A DNA stretch of 39,884 nucleotides from an uncultured Pseudomonadota bacterium (GTDB lineage Bacteria; Myxococcota_A; UBA796; UBA9615). Position 1 is the first letter of the stretch, and every line of letters starts with the position of its first letter. The notes beneath the pieces were generated by a model that was not told the origin of the DNA, ran no database searches, and saw only the letters and a list, made by a program, of their open reading frames with translations. The DNA lies in the NCBI GenBank assembly GCA_937891735.1, contig CALAGR010000120.1, positions 1 through 39,884 on the forward strand, read 5' to 3'. This document shows positions 15,963 to 26,874 of the stretch, in pieces. The position numbers and the translations under genes are program-made.

Positions 15963-18299
15963 CTACTCCAGTCGGATCGCGAAGGCGCGGAGCAGGCGTC
16001 CCTTCGCCTGCAGGGCGGCCAGCCGTACGGCCCGGGACGGGTGCTCGGTCAGCTCGCTGATCGGCGCCAACGCCTCGGCGCGCTCCCAGGACTCGATCAC
16101 CCAGGGCAGCCAGTCCGCTTCGGGCTCCTCGCACGTCCGGGCGCGCACGGCGGGCAGGTGCTCTGCCGCTCTGTCCTGCGCGGTCCGGGCCAGCAGGCTC
16201 AGGGTCCGATGCACAGCCTCGCAGGTCGCTGACGGGTCGGCCAGGAGCCGCTGCAGGCGCCCGTCCAGGGCTGCTCCGCCGAGCTCGCCGGCCAGGGACA
16301 GGGCCCTGACGGCGGATGCGCCGGCGTCGGTCTCCGGAGGCAGGCTGGTCAGGAAGAGGATCGCGGACGGCCTGCGGGTGCTCCCGAGGGATCCGAGCAG
16401 CTCCCCCACGAGGAATCCGTCCTGCCGGGGGGCGTTGATCGCGGCCTTTGCGGCTGAGATGAGCGCCCCGACGGCCTCCGCGCCGGCATGTCGCGCGAGG
16501 GCGTCGGCGGCGGTGGTGCGCACCCAGATCACCGGGTCGTCGAGCAGCGCGATCAGCCTGTCGGTGGAGCCCGGTCCGGGCAGGCCGCCGAGCATCTCGC
16601 TGGCGCGTTGCCGGAAGCGCGGGTGTTCGGAGACGGCGAACCCCAGGGCCAGCTGCAGGACCGGGAGCCACGCGGCGCCGGTCTTGGGGGGATCCCGCTG
16701 CAGCGCGTATGAGTAGGGCTCCAGGTCGTCCTTGGTGGTGACGCGGCCGAGCCCCTCGATCCAGCGGGCGGGTTCGTCGCTCGTGGCGATCCAGGCGTGC
16801 ACCGCCCGCCGCACCTGGGAGTCCCCGGCGAGCAGGCGCAGGGCAGGGGAGTCGGCAGCGGTCGGGCCGCCCCGGGGCAGGGCGCCGATGAGGCCCCTCT
16901 GCATGGGGGAGTGGGTCTCGTTCAGGGCCCGGGCGATCCGTTCGTCCGGCGCCAGCGGGGCGTCGTGGGCGAGCAGCAGGTCGAGACCTGCGGAGCGGGT
17001 GTGGCCTGAGTCCGCGTCGAGCAGGCGGCGCCCCAGCTCGACATCCAGCACCCTGCGCCAGGCCGCGGGTGCGGCGGCGAAGCGCCCGGCGGCGCGTTCG
17101 AGCGCGAGGGCGGTGAGTCTGGTGAGCTCGGGGGCGAGCTCGCTCTGCAACAGCTCGATCAGCACCGGGGCCAGGCCCGGATCGAGGGGAAGCACCCCGT
17201 AGACGAGGTCGCCGCGCACGTCCGCGTGGGTCTGCGGGTTCCGCAGGGCCGCAGCTACCGCGTCCCGCAGCCGGACGTCCCCCTGGGCGGTGAACGCGGG
17301 GAGGGCGCCCTGCACCAGCTCCCGGACGTCGCCGAGGCTGTCCGCCCCCACGCGCCCCGCGAAGGCCACCAGGACCGCGTCCTGGAGCCCGCTGGTGGCC
17401 GCGGCCTCTCCCAGCGCGCGGTGCGGATCCTCCGGGTCCATCCGCGCGAGCCGCTCCGCGAAGAACGCCGTCGCCTGGGTGGAGCCGGTGAGGCCGAGCA
17501 GGACCGCCAGGGGCTCCCGGTCCCACGAGGCCACCGTGTCCCACGCGGCGATGAGCTGGGGCACCGCCGCCGGACCCGGAGACGCCCCGGCGTGTCGCAT
17601 CGCCGCGGCGAGCCCATCGAGCCGGTGTTGCTGGCTCGGCGCCGCCAGAGCGGCCTCCAGCAGTCCGGGCAGCCACTCCTGCGGCGGTGGTGGCGTGCGG
17701 CGGCGCAGGAAGCCGTCGGGTGCCACCCCCAGGACCTGGGGCGGGCCCTGCCCCATCAGCGAAGGCAGCCCGACGATCTCCAGCATCCCGTCCCCGTCCA
17801 CGTCCCCGGTGACATAGGCCGCGCCTGCGTCTTCTCCCCACACGAGGTCCACGAACGCGCCGTCCACCAGCCGAACCAGCGACAGGTCGGCGGGCGAGAC
17901 GCCGTCCGTGTCGCCCACCAGGAGCAGCTCGTCCTGCCCGTCGCCCTCCAGATCGATGACCTCGACGTAGCCCGGCTCCATGTACCCGCCCGCCGCCAGC
18001 AACCGCAGCGCGACCCACCCGGATCCGTCGTGGTGGTAGGGAGCGATGCGGACGGCGGCGGCGGCCTCAGGAACGGGGTGGTTGGTGACGATCAGCCACT
18101 CCCTCGGAGGAGCGCCGTCGAGCTCCGCGGACACGGCGCGGTCGAACGACGGGGCGTAGCTGGCATCCATCGCCTCGGAGGGATCGGCGAGCCTGTCGCG
18201 GGCCACGAGCGCGGCGGGATCGAAGGGCGGGGCCTGGGAGGTCGCCGTGGGTGCCGCGGAGCACGCCGCCAGCACGGTCAGGAGCACGAGGGGGCGCAT
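15963..18299 (-). CDS. HEAT-repeat lipoprotein with FG-GAP/VCBS-like N-terminus
   Basis: The 778-residue protein starts at the ATG at 18299 (MRPLVLLTVLAACSA), with lipobox LAAC at Cys13. An upstream in-frame start at 18359 would place unrelated residues before this signal and overlap the neighbouring gene. Residues about 110-180 contain two calcium-loop-like repeats of FG-GAP/VCBS type (DLEGDGQDELLLVGDTDG and GDVDGDGMLEIVG). From about residue 220 onward the protein is an Ala/Leu-rich alpha-helical repeat array typical of HEAT or PBS-lyase-like scaffolds, for example the repeat around TDRLIALLDDPVIWVRTTAA. No catalytic motif is seen. It is probably an exported scaffold or adaptor. It sits inside the pyrimidine locus but has no apparent link to it. 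Confidence 0.75.
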   Translation of the reverse strand: MRPLVLLTVLAACSAAPTATSQAPPFDPAALVARDRLADPSEAMDASYAPSFDRAVSAELDGAPPREWLIVTNHPVPEAAAAVRIAPYHHDGSGWVALRLLAAGGYMEPGYVEVIDLEGDGQDELLLVGDTDGVSPADLSLVRLVDGAFVDLVWGEDAGAAYVTGDVDGDGMLEIVGLPSLMGQGPPQVLGVAPDGFLRRRTPPPPQEWLPGLLEAALAAPSQQHRLDGLAAAMRHAGASPGPAAVPQLIAAWDTVASWDREPLAVLLGLTGSTQATAFFAERLARMDPEDPHRALGEAAATSGLQDAVLVAFAGRVGADSLGDVRELVQGALPAFTAQGDVRLRDAVAAALRNPQTHADVRGDLVYGVLPLDPGLAPVLIELLQSELAPELTRLTALALERAAGRFAAAPAAWRRVLDVELGRRLLDADSGHTRSAGLDLLLAHDAPLAPDERIARALNETHSPMQRGLIGALPRGGPTAADSPALRLLAGDSQVRRAVHAWIATSDEPARWIEGLGRVTTKDDLEPYSYALQRDPPKTGAAWLPVLQLALGFAVSEHPRFRQRASEMLGGLPGPGSTDRLIALLDDPVIWVRTTAADALARHAGAEAVGALISAAKAAINAPRQDGFLVGELLGSLGSTRRPSAILFLTSLPPETDAGASAVRALSLAGELGGAALDGRLQRLLADPSATCEAVHRTLSLLARTAQDRAAEHLPAVRARTCEEPEADWLPWVIESWERAEALAPISELTEHPSRAVRLAALQAKGRLLRAFAIRLE

Positions 18300-18346
18300 G
18301 ACCCCAGGACCGCAGGGGGCGCGGGGATGTTCCTGAGGCAGACGGA

Positions 18347-18352
18347 TACAGT
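18347..18352 (+). promoter_or_regulatory. Candidate -10 element (TACAGT), leaderless spacing
   Basis: TACAGT ends 5 nt before the ATG at 18358, and there is no Shine-Dalgarno. Initiation 6-7 nt downstream of the hexamer would fall at the start codon. It lies in the 58-nt divergent region with the HEAT lipoprotein gene. Confidence 0.35.
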
Positions 18353-18357
18353 GGGCC

Positions 18358-19014
18358 ATGCTCGCTGGACACTACGCCCCGGCCCTCGTCTTGAAGCGCC
18401 ACACCGCCAGGGTTCCGCTGTGGGCGCTGTTCGTGGCCGTGCAGGCGGTGGACTTCCTCTTCTTCTTCCTCGTGTTCGCGGGGGCTGAAGAAGCCGCGCT
18501 GCATCCGGGGGAGCTGCCGAAGTTCTCGGTGGCCCTGGGCATCTGGAGCCACTCCCTGGGCATGACGCTGATCTACTGCGCGGTCGTGGCGGGGGTGGGA
18601 GCCCTGGCGGGGTACCGCCGGGAGGGGGGGATCCTCGCCCTCGCCGTGGGAGCCCACTGGGTCCTGGATCTGCTCGTACACGTTCCGGACCTGCCGCTGT
18701 GGATGGACCAGGGCTCGGCGGTGGGGCTCGGACTGTGGCGGCTCCCGGTGGTGCCCTGGCTGCTCGAGTGCGCCCTCCTGGTGGCCGCCGGGGCGTACCT
18801 GGTGCGCGGCGCCGTGCCTGTCCGGCGCAAGCGGATCTGGAGCCTCGTCGCCGGCCTGTGCGTGCTGCAGACGCTGTCGGAGTACGTCATCCCCCTCCCG
18901 CCGACCCAAGCGCAGCTCGGGATCAGCGCCCTGGCGGTGTACGTCGGGGCGTCGGCGGCCGCGTGGTGGGCCGGATTGGCGATCACCCGGGCCGAGCCGC
19001 CCGGAGCCGCGTAG
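18358..19014 (+). CDS. Multi-pass membrane protein, possibly YdjM/DUF457-like
   Basis: The 218-residue protein has about six hydrophobic segments. Conserved-looking polar residues sit near the membrane: HYAPAL at the N-terminus, SHSLGMTL after the second helix, and HWVLDLLVHVPDLPL further on. This series of His and Asp motifs (H.., SHSL, HWxLD, HxPD) resembles the family annotated as membrane-bound metal-dependent hydrolases (YdjM/DUF457). The similarity is by eye and moderate. No signal peptide is needed. The likely promoter makes its mRNA leaderless. The next gene on the strand starts 10 nt after its stop and has its own leaderless-type element. Confidence 0.6.
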   Translation: MLAGHYAPALVLKRHTARVPLWALFVAVQAVDFLFFFLVFAGAEEAALHPGELPKFSVALGIWSHSLGMTLIYCAVVAGVGALAGYRREGGILALAVGAHWVLDLLVHVPDLPLWMDQGSAVGLGLWRLPVVPWLLECALLVAAGAYLVRGAVPVRRKRIWSLVAGLCVLQTLSEYVIPLPPTQAQLGISALAVYVGASAAAWWAGLAITRAEPPGAA

Positions 19015-19017
19015 CGT
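19012..19017 (+). promoter_or_regulatory. Candidate -10 element (TAGCGT), leaderless spacing
   Basis: TAGCGT includes the TAG stop of the upstream gene and ends 7 nt before the GTG at 19025. The GTG has no Shine-Dalgarno. It fits the same TANNNT pattern seen at several other starts in the window, but cotranscription with the upstream gene is an equal alternative. Confidence 0.28.
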
Positions 19018-19024
19018 CTGCTTC

Positions 19025-20083
19025 GTGGCCCGACCCTGCCCGATCCTCCTGCTCCTCCTGCCGCTCCTGGGGGGCTGTCCCACCGAGGCGCCGCCCGCGG
19101 ATCCGCCGGGTCCCGCGCCTCGGGCACCCCTCGCCGACCGACCGGACGTGGTCACCTGCCAGCCCCTGGACCAGGACGACCGGTTCGCGCCGCTGCTCGC
19201 GGACACGGGCTGTCTGGACGGGTCCAGCCCCGCTCCGGGACTGGTGCCCTATTCCGTGCGCTCGCCGCTGTGGACCGACGGCGCGCTCAAGGAGCGCTGG
19301 ATCTCGCTGCCGGTGGACTCGGTCATCGGCTACGCGCCCGATGCGCCCTGGGTCTTCCCGGAGGACGCGGTGCTCATCAAGAGCTTCCTGCGGGGGCCCT
19401 CGGACCCCATCGAGACCCGGCTCATGGTGCGTCGGGGCACCGGGTGGCGCTTCGCCAGCTACCGCTGGGAAGAGGGGAGCGCCCAGCTCCTGGAGGACGC
19501 GCTGCAGGAGTCGGTGACCCTGGCCGACGGCACCCTCTCCGAGTGGTACTTCCCGGCGCCCGACGGGTGCCTGACCTGCCACGCCGGCGGCGCCATCGGC
19601 CCGATCGCACCCCAGCTCCACACGGAGTACGACTACGAGGGCGCGATCCGGAGCCAGCTGGACGAGATGGCCCGAGTGGGGCTCTTCGACGTGTCGGATC
19701 CGACGCCCCCGGAGCCCCTGGCGGTCCCGGCGGACGCCGCGGCGCCGATGCAGGACCGGGCCCGCAGCTGGATGCACGGCAACTGCTCGCACTGCCATCG
19801 CCCCGGAGGCTGGGCGCCCCCCGAGATGGACATGGACCTGCGCGCCCGGATCCCCCTGAGCGCGGCCCGGATCTGCGGTGTGCCGGTCCAGTTCGAGACG
19901 GCTCCCGAGGCCGGAGCCTGGCGCCTGGCGCCCGGAGACCCCACCGACTCGGCGCTGCTGGGCCGGATCGAGGCGGTTGGCATCATGCGCATGCCGCCCG
20001 TCGGGGTGAGTCGGGTCGATCCCCTGGGGGCAGAGCTGCTAGCGACGTGGATCGACGGACGGCAGGACTGCGCCGAGGAGTGA
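19025..20083 (+). CDS. Diheme c-type cytochrome-like lipoprotein (SO2930/HNE_0200-like)
   Basis: The 352-residue protein starts at GTG and has a lipoprotein signal with lipobox-like LGGC (Cys18). Two c-type haem-attachment motifs are present: CLTCH at about 182-186 and CSHCH at about 254-258. The N-terminal part carries PYSVRSPLWTDGALKERW and WVFPEDAVLIKSF. These strings are characteristic, as I recall, of the conserved SO2930/HNE_0200 family of diheme-type exported proteins. The function of that family is not established; a role in extracellular redox or oxidation of organic substrates has been suggested by context only. Its stop codon abuts the convergent aminotransferase gene with no bases between. 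Confidence 0.78.
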   Translation: MARPCPILLLLLPLLGGCPTEAPPADPPGPAPRAPLADRPDVVTCQPLDQDDRFAPLLADTGCLDGSSPAPGLVPYSVRSPLWTDGALKERWISLPVDSVIGYAPDAPWVFPEDAVLIKSFLRGPSDPIETRLMVRRGTGWRFASYRWEEGSAQLLEDALQESVTLADGTLSEWYFPAPDGCLTCHAGGAIGPIAPQLHTEYDYEGAIRSQLDEMARVGLFDVSDPTPPEPLAVPADAAAPMQDRARSWMHGNCSHCHRPGGWAPPEMDMDLRARIPLSAARICGVPVQFETAPEAGAWRLAPGDPTDSALLGRIEAVGIMRMPPVGVSRVDPLGAELLATWIDGRQDCAEE

Positions 20084-21408
20084 CTACCCCTCGAAGTGCC
20101 GGTCCGTGACGTCCAGGCCGCCGTCGATGATCGCGAAGCCTTGCAGCAGCTGCTCTTCGGTGATGCACAGCGGGGGGTTGCACATGAAGCTGCCCCATCG
20201 CACGAAGGTGAACAGCCCAGCGTCCCAGAAGTATTCGGAAAGTTCGTTCATGGCGGGGTGGCTGCCGTTGTAGGGCGCCATGGGTGTGCCGGCCGAGTCC
20301 TTCTGCACGTCGATCATCCCGAACAGCCCGATGTTGCGCCCCCCCTTGCAGGACGGGTGCTTCGCCGTCAGCCGCTCGATCTCCGAGCGCATCACGTCGC
20401 CCAGGCGGGCGGCGTTCTCGACCATGCCCTCGTCCCGCAGCACCCCGATGGCGGCGATGGCCGTGGCCAGCCCGAGGCTGTGGGAGTTGTAGGTCAGGCC
20501 GCCCCAGAAGACGTTGTCCTTGAAGTGCTCGGCGATGGGGTCGCTGACTCCCATGGCGCCCAGGGGCGCGTAGCTGGAGGTCAGGCCCTTCGCCATGCAC
20601 ACGATGTCCGGGACGATGTCGCCGTGCTCGAACGCGAACATCTTGCCGGTCCGTCCGAACCCCGCCATCACCTCATCGCATACGAGAAGAATCCCATACT
20701 TTCCGAGGAGATCCTTCAGACCCCTGAGGTATCCCTTCGGAGGTGGCAGGATCCCGTTGGTGCCCGTCACGGTCTCGATGAACATGGCCGCGATGGTGTT
20801 GGGGCCCTCCATCTGGATGACCTCGTCGAGGTAGGTCAGGTTGCGGGCCGTGATCTCCTCCTCGGTGTCTCCCCAGGACCAGGTGTAGGGCCACGGATCC
20901 ATGACCTTGATGAACCCGGGGCTGCCCGGCTCGTTGTACCAGCGCCGCGGATCCCCGGTCAGCTGCATCGTCTCCTTGGTGGCCCCGTGGTAGCTGCGGT
21001 ACCGCGAGATGATCTTGTGGCGCCCGGTGTAGAGCCGGGCGGCCTTCATGGCGTTCTCGTTGGCTTCGGCGCCGCTGAGGCAGAAGAAGAATGTGTTGAT
21101 GTCGCCGGGCACGATCTCGGACAGCAGCTTGCCGAGCTTCGCCCGCTGCTCCGTGGCGCTCCCGGGCCACACGTAGAGCAGCTCATCGATCTGCTTCTTC
21201 ATGGCCTCCCGCACCTTGGGGTGGCCGTGGCCGATGTTCACGGACATCAGCTGGCTGTTCCAGTCGAGGATCTTGCGCCCGTCGTGGGTCCACATGTGGA
21301 TCCCCTCGGCGCGGACGATGTCCTTCGGCTGCACGTCTCGGTTCTTCGCCCAGGAGTACATCGTGTGCTGCTTGCAGAGCCCGATGATCTCGTCGCGGGT
21401 CAGGTCGC

Positions 21409-21412
<4 letters not shown>
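20084..21412 (-). CDS. Class-III aminotransferase, probable beta-alanine transaminase
   Basis: The 442-residue PLP enzyme of the class-III (omega) aminotransferase family has the usual landmarks: SGAEANENAMKAAR (phosphate cup), SYHGAT, CDEVMAGFGRTG and the PLP lysine Lys275 in CMAKGLTSSYAPLGA. The start at 21412 (MSDLTRDEI) overlaps the stop of the permease gene in an ATGA, so it is the last gene of a four-gene operon. Adjacency to dihydropyrimidinase and beta-ureidopropionase points to beta-alanine (or 3-aminoisobutyrate) as amino donor, giving malonate semialdehyde (or its methyl form). Class-III enzymes vary widely in substrate, so taurine, GABA or other omega-amino acids remain possible. 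The stop abuts the convergent cytochrome gene. Confidence 0.88.
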
Positions 21413-24307
<2,895 letters not shown>

Positions 24308-25177
24308 CTAGTACTTGACGAGGTCGCCGTAGGCCTCGGGGCGACGGTCCCGATAGAACTGCCAGGTCTTGCGGACCTCGTCGATCTCCTGCAGATCGAG
24401 GTCCGCCACGACCAGCTCGTCCTCATCCTCCGAGGCCTCGGCGAGGAACTGACCGCGCGGGCTGACGAAGTACGACGAGCCGTAGAACTTGCCGATGTTC
24501 CAGGGAGCCTCGGTGCCGACCCGGTTGATCGCGCCCACGAAGTACGTGTTGGCGACGGCCGCGGCGGGCTGCTCGAGCTTCCACAGGTACTGGGAGAGCC
24601 CGGCCACGGTGGCCGACGGGTTGAACACGATCTCGGCCCCGTTGAGGCCCAGCGCGCGCCAGCCCTCGGGGAAGTGGCGGTCGTAGCAGATGTACAGGCC
24701 GACCTTGGCGTAGCGGGTCTGGAAGACCGGGTAGCCGCCGTCGCCGGGCTTGAAGAAGTACTTCTCCCAGAAGCCGGAGGTCTGCGGGATGTGCTGCTTG
24801 CGGTACTTGCCGAGGTAGGTGCCGTCCGCGTCGATGATGGCCGCGGTGTTGTAGTACACGCCCCGCATGGCTTCTTCGTAGATGGGCACCACGATGACCA
24901 TCTCGTACTTCTTGGCGTACTCCTGCATGAGTCGGGTGGTGGGGCCCTCGGGCACCGCCTCGGCCGAGTCGTACCAGCGCTTGTCCTGGGAGGGGCAGTA
25001 GTAGGGGCCGTTGAAGATCTCCTGCAGGCACAGGATCTGCACGCCCTTCTTGCCGGCTTCGTCGATGAAAGGCAGGTGCTTTTCGAGCATGGCCTGCTGG
25101 ATCTCGGCGACGGGCACCGACTCGTCGTTGATGGGGTTGCTGCACTGAATCAATCCGCAGCGAACGATCTGGCTCAT
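24308..25177 (-). CDS. Beta-ureidopropionase (carbon-nitrogen hydrolase)
   Basis: The 289-residue nitrilase-superfamily enzyme would cleave N-carbamoyl-beta-alanine to beta-alanine, CO2 and ammonia, the third reductive step. The catalytic triad is intact: Glu53 in CLQEIFNGPYY, Lys127 in KYRKQHIP and Cys164 in LYICYDRHFPEG. The strings IFNGPYYCP and, near the C-terminus, FYRDRRPEAYGDL closely resemble eukaryote-type beta-ureidopropionase as I recall it, more than general N-carbamoyl amidases. A GGGAGG precedes the ATG by about 11 nt. It is the first gene of the minus-strand operon that continues with hydA, the NCS1 carrier and the aminotransferase. The promoter must lie in the 194-nt region before the divergent aldehyde dehydrogenase. 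Confidence 0.92.
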   Translation of the reverse strand: MSQIVRCGLIQCSNPINDESVPVAEIQQAMLEKHLPFIDEAGKKGVQILCLQEIFNGPYYCPSQDKRWYDSAEAVPEGPTTRLMQEYAKKYEMVIVVPIYEEAMRGVYYNTAAIIDADGTYLGKYRKQHIPQTSGFWEKYFFKPGDGGYPVFQTRYAKVGLYICYDRHFPEGWRALGLNGAEIVFNPSATVAGLSQYLWKLEQPAAAVANTYFVGAINRVGTEAPWNIGKFYGSSYFVSPRGQFLAEASEDEDELVVADLDLQEIDEVRKTWQFYRDRRPEAYGDLVKY

Positions 25178-25304
25178 GGACTCGCTTCCTCCCAGGGCCG
25201 CCGGAGCGCGCGGAGGCGCGACACGACTCGGCGGACCGCCCTTTTACGACGGGGAGGGGACGTCGGGCAACCACGGACCCCCAGGGTGACCCCGATCCGG
25301 CGCG

Positions 25305-25318
25305 GTCGGGGCACCGAC
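25305..25318. promoter_or_regulatory. Short inverted repeat in divergent region, possible operator
   Basis: GTCGG and CCGAC arms are separated by GGCA in the 194-nt region between the beta-ureidopropionase operon and the aldehyde dehydrogenase gene. A CATACT hexamer follows at 25323-25328 and could be a -10 for the dehydrogenase. The arms are short and the region GC-rich, so chance is likely enough to keep this tentative. Confidence 0.18.
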
Positions 25319-25371
25319 AGGGCATACTCCTCCACCCGGTGACGCCGCTTGCGCATGCCTCGGAGTTCTGA

Positions 25372-26856
25372 ATGTCGTCCGACCGCCTCTTCCTGAACTA
25401 CATCGACGGGGCCTGGGTGCCGGGCAGCGGCAGCACCCCCATCGCAGACACCAACCCCGCGGACCTGCGCGAGACCATCGGCTGGGTCACGGACTCGACC
25501 ACCGAGGACGTGGCGGCCGCGGTGCAGGCCGCGGAGCGGGCGTATCCGGCCTGGCGGGCGACCCCGGTGCCGGTGCGCGGCCGGATCGTCCGGGACGCCG
25601 GCCGGCTCTTCGAGCAGCGTGCGGCCGAGATCGGGCGGGTGCTCACGCGGGAGGAGGGGAAGATCCTCGCCGAAGCGGAAGGGGAGGTCCTCAAGGGGGC
25701 GACGCTGATGGAGTGGTTCTCTGGCGAGAGCCGGCGCCTCAACGGCCAGACCGTGCCTTCGGAGATCCCGAACACCTTCGCGTACACCACGCGGGAGCCG
25801 CTGGGGGTGGTCGGTCTGATCACCCCGTGGAACTTCCCGATGGCGATCCCGGCCTGGAAGATCGCGCCGGCCCTCGTCGCCGGCAACACGGTCGTCATCA
25901 AGGGCGCCGAGCAGACCCCCTGGGTGACCGAGCTCGTGGTGCGCACCTTCATCGACGCCGGCGTGCCCCCGGGCGTGCTGAACATGGTGCAGGGGCGCGG
26001 CGCCACGGTCGGCGCGGCGCTGGTCGAGCACCCGGCGGTGCACGCCATCTCGTTCACCGGCTCCACCGAGATCGGGCACCTCATCAACGCGCGCGGGGCG
26101 GCGCTTGGCAAGCGGGTGCAGTGCGAGCTGGGCGGCAAGAACCCGCTGATCCTGCTGGCTGACGGGGACGTGGATCTGGCCGTGGCGGCGACCGCCAAGG
26201 GCGCCTTCGGCAGCACCGGCCAGCGCTGCACCGCCACCTCACGGGCCATCGTGCACCGCGCCGTGCTGGACGAGTTCACGCACAAGCTGGCGGCGGCGGC
26301 GGCGGCGGTGGTGCCCGGCAACGGCCTCGATCCGGCCTCCACGATGGGTCCCAGCGTGGACTCGGGGCAGTTCGGCAAGGTCCACGAGTACCTGCAGATC
26401 GGCGCGGCGGAGGGCGCAGAGCTGGTCTGCGGCGGAGGCCGGGCGGCGCAGGGCGACCTGGAGCACGGGCTCTTCACCCAGCCGACCATCTGGCACGTGC
26501 AGCGCACGATGCGCGTGGCGCGGGAGGAGATCTTCGGCCCCGTGCTCAGCGTCGTGGCGGTGGACGACTTCGAGGAGGCGATCGCGGTGGCCAACGCCGT
26601 GGAGTTCGGGCTGACGTCCTCGATCTACACCCGGGACGTGAACACGGTGTTCCGCTACGTCGACCAGATCCAGACCGGCATGCTGCACGTGAACTCCCCG
26701 ACCATCGGCGGCGAGGCGCAGCTGCCCTTCGGCGGCATGAAGAAGACCGGCATCGGGCCCCGGGAGCACAGCACCCACGCCATCGACTTCTTCACCGAGT
26801 GGAAGACGGTGTACATCGACCACGGCGGCGGGTTCCGGGGCGGCAACCTGTACTGA
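25372..26856 (+). CDS. NAD(P)-dependent aldehyde dehydrogenase
   Basis: The 494-residue ALDH-superfamily enzyme has a complete active site: Glu252 in CELGGKNP, Cys286 in GQRCTATSR, the cofactor-region string TPWNFPMAIPAWK, FTGSTEIG, and EIFGPVLSV. The pattern FAYTTREPLGVVGLITPWNF with GQRCTATSR resembles the alpha-ketoglutarate-semialdehyde dehydrogenase branch. In this locus the obvious substrate is malonate semialdehyde formed from beta-alanine, or methylmalonate semialdehyde from thymine, but the canonical MMSDH subgroup is not clearly matched. GGAG lies 8 nt before the ATG. It is divergent from the beta-ureidopropionase operon and convergent with an exported protein gene, 18 nt between stops. 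Confidence 0.9.
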   Translation: MSSDRLFLNYIDGAWVPGSGSTPIADTNPADLRETIGWVTDSTTEDVAAAVQAAERAYPAWRATPVPVRGRIVRDAGRLFEQRAAEIGRVLTREEGKILAEAEGEVLKGATLMEWFSGESRRLNGQTVPSEIPNTFAYTTREPLGVVGLITPWNFPMAIPAWKIAPALVAGNTVVIKGAEQTPWVTELVVRTFIDAGVPPGVLNMVQGRGATVGAALVEHPAVHAISFTGSTEIGHLINARGAALGKRVQCELGGKNPLILLADGDVDLAVAATAKGAFGSTGQRCTATSRAIVHRAVLDEFTHKLAAAAAAVVPGNGLDPASTMGPSVDSGQFGKVHEYLQIGAAEGAELVCGGGRAAQGDLEHGLFTQPTIWHVQRTMRVAREEIFGPVLSVVAVDDFEEAIAVANAVEFGLTSSIYTRDVNTVFRYVDQIQTGMLHVNSPTIGGEAQLPFGGMKKTGIGPREHSTHAIDFFTEWKTVYIDHGGGFRGGNLY

Positions 26857-26874
26857 GCGCGGCTCCCGGCACTC

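Noticed and set aside
14845..18018. 1057-codon open frame on the minus strand spanning preA and the HEAT gene
   Set aside because: It is a GC-driven shadow. Its product is low-complexity Arg/Gly/Ala/Pro sequence, while recognised proteins (PreA on plus, HEAT lipoprotein in another minus frame) occupy the same DNA.
18300..18359. Upstream start of the HEAT lipoprotein at 18359
   Set aside because: It would bury the lipoprotein signal (lipobox LAAC) 20 residues inside the protein and overlap the divergent gene's start.
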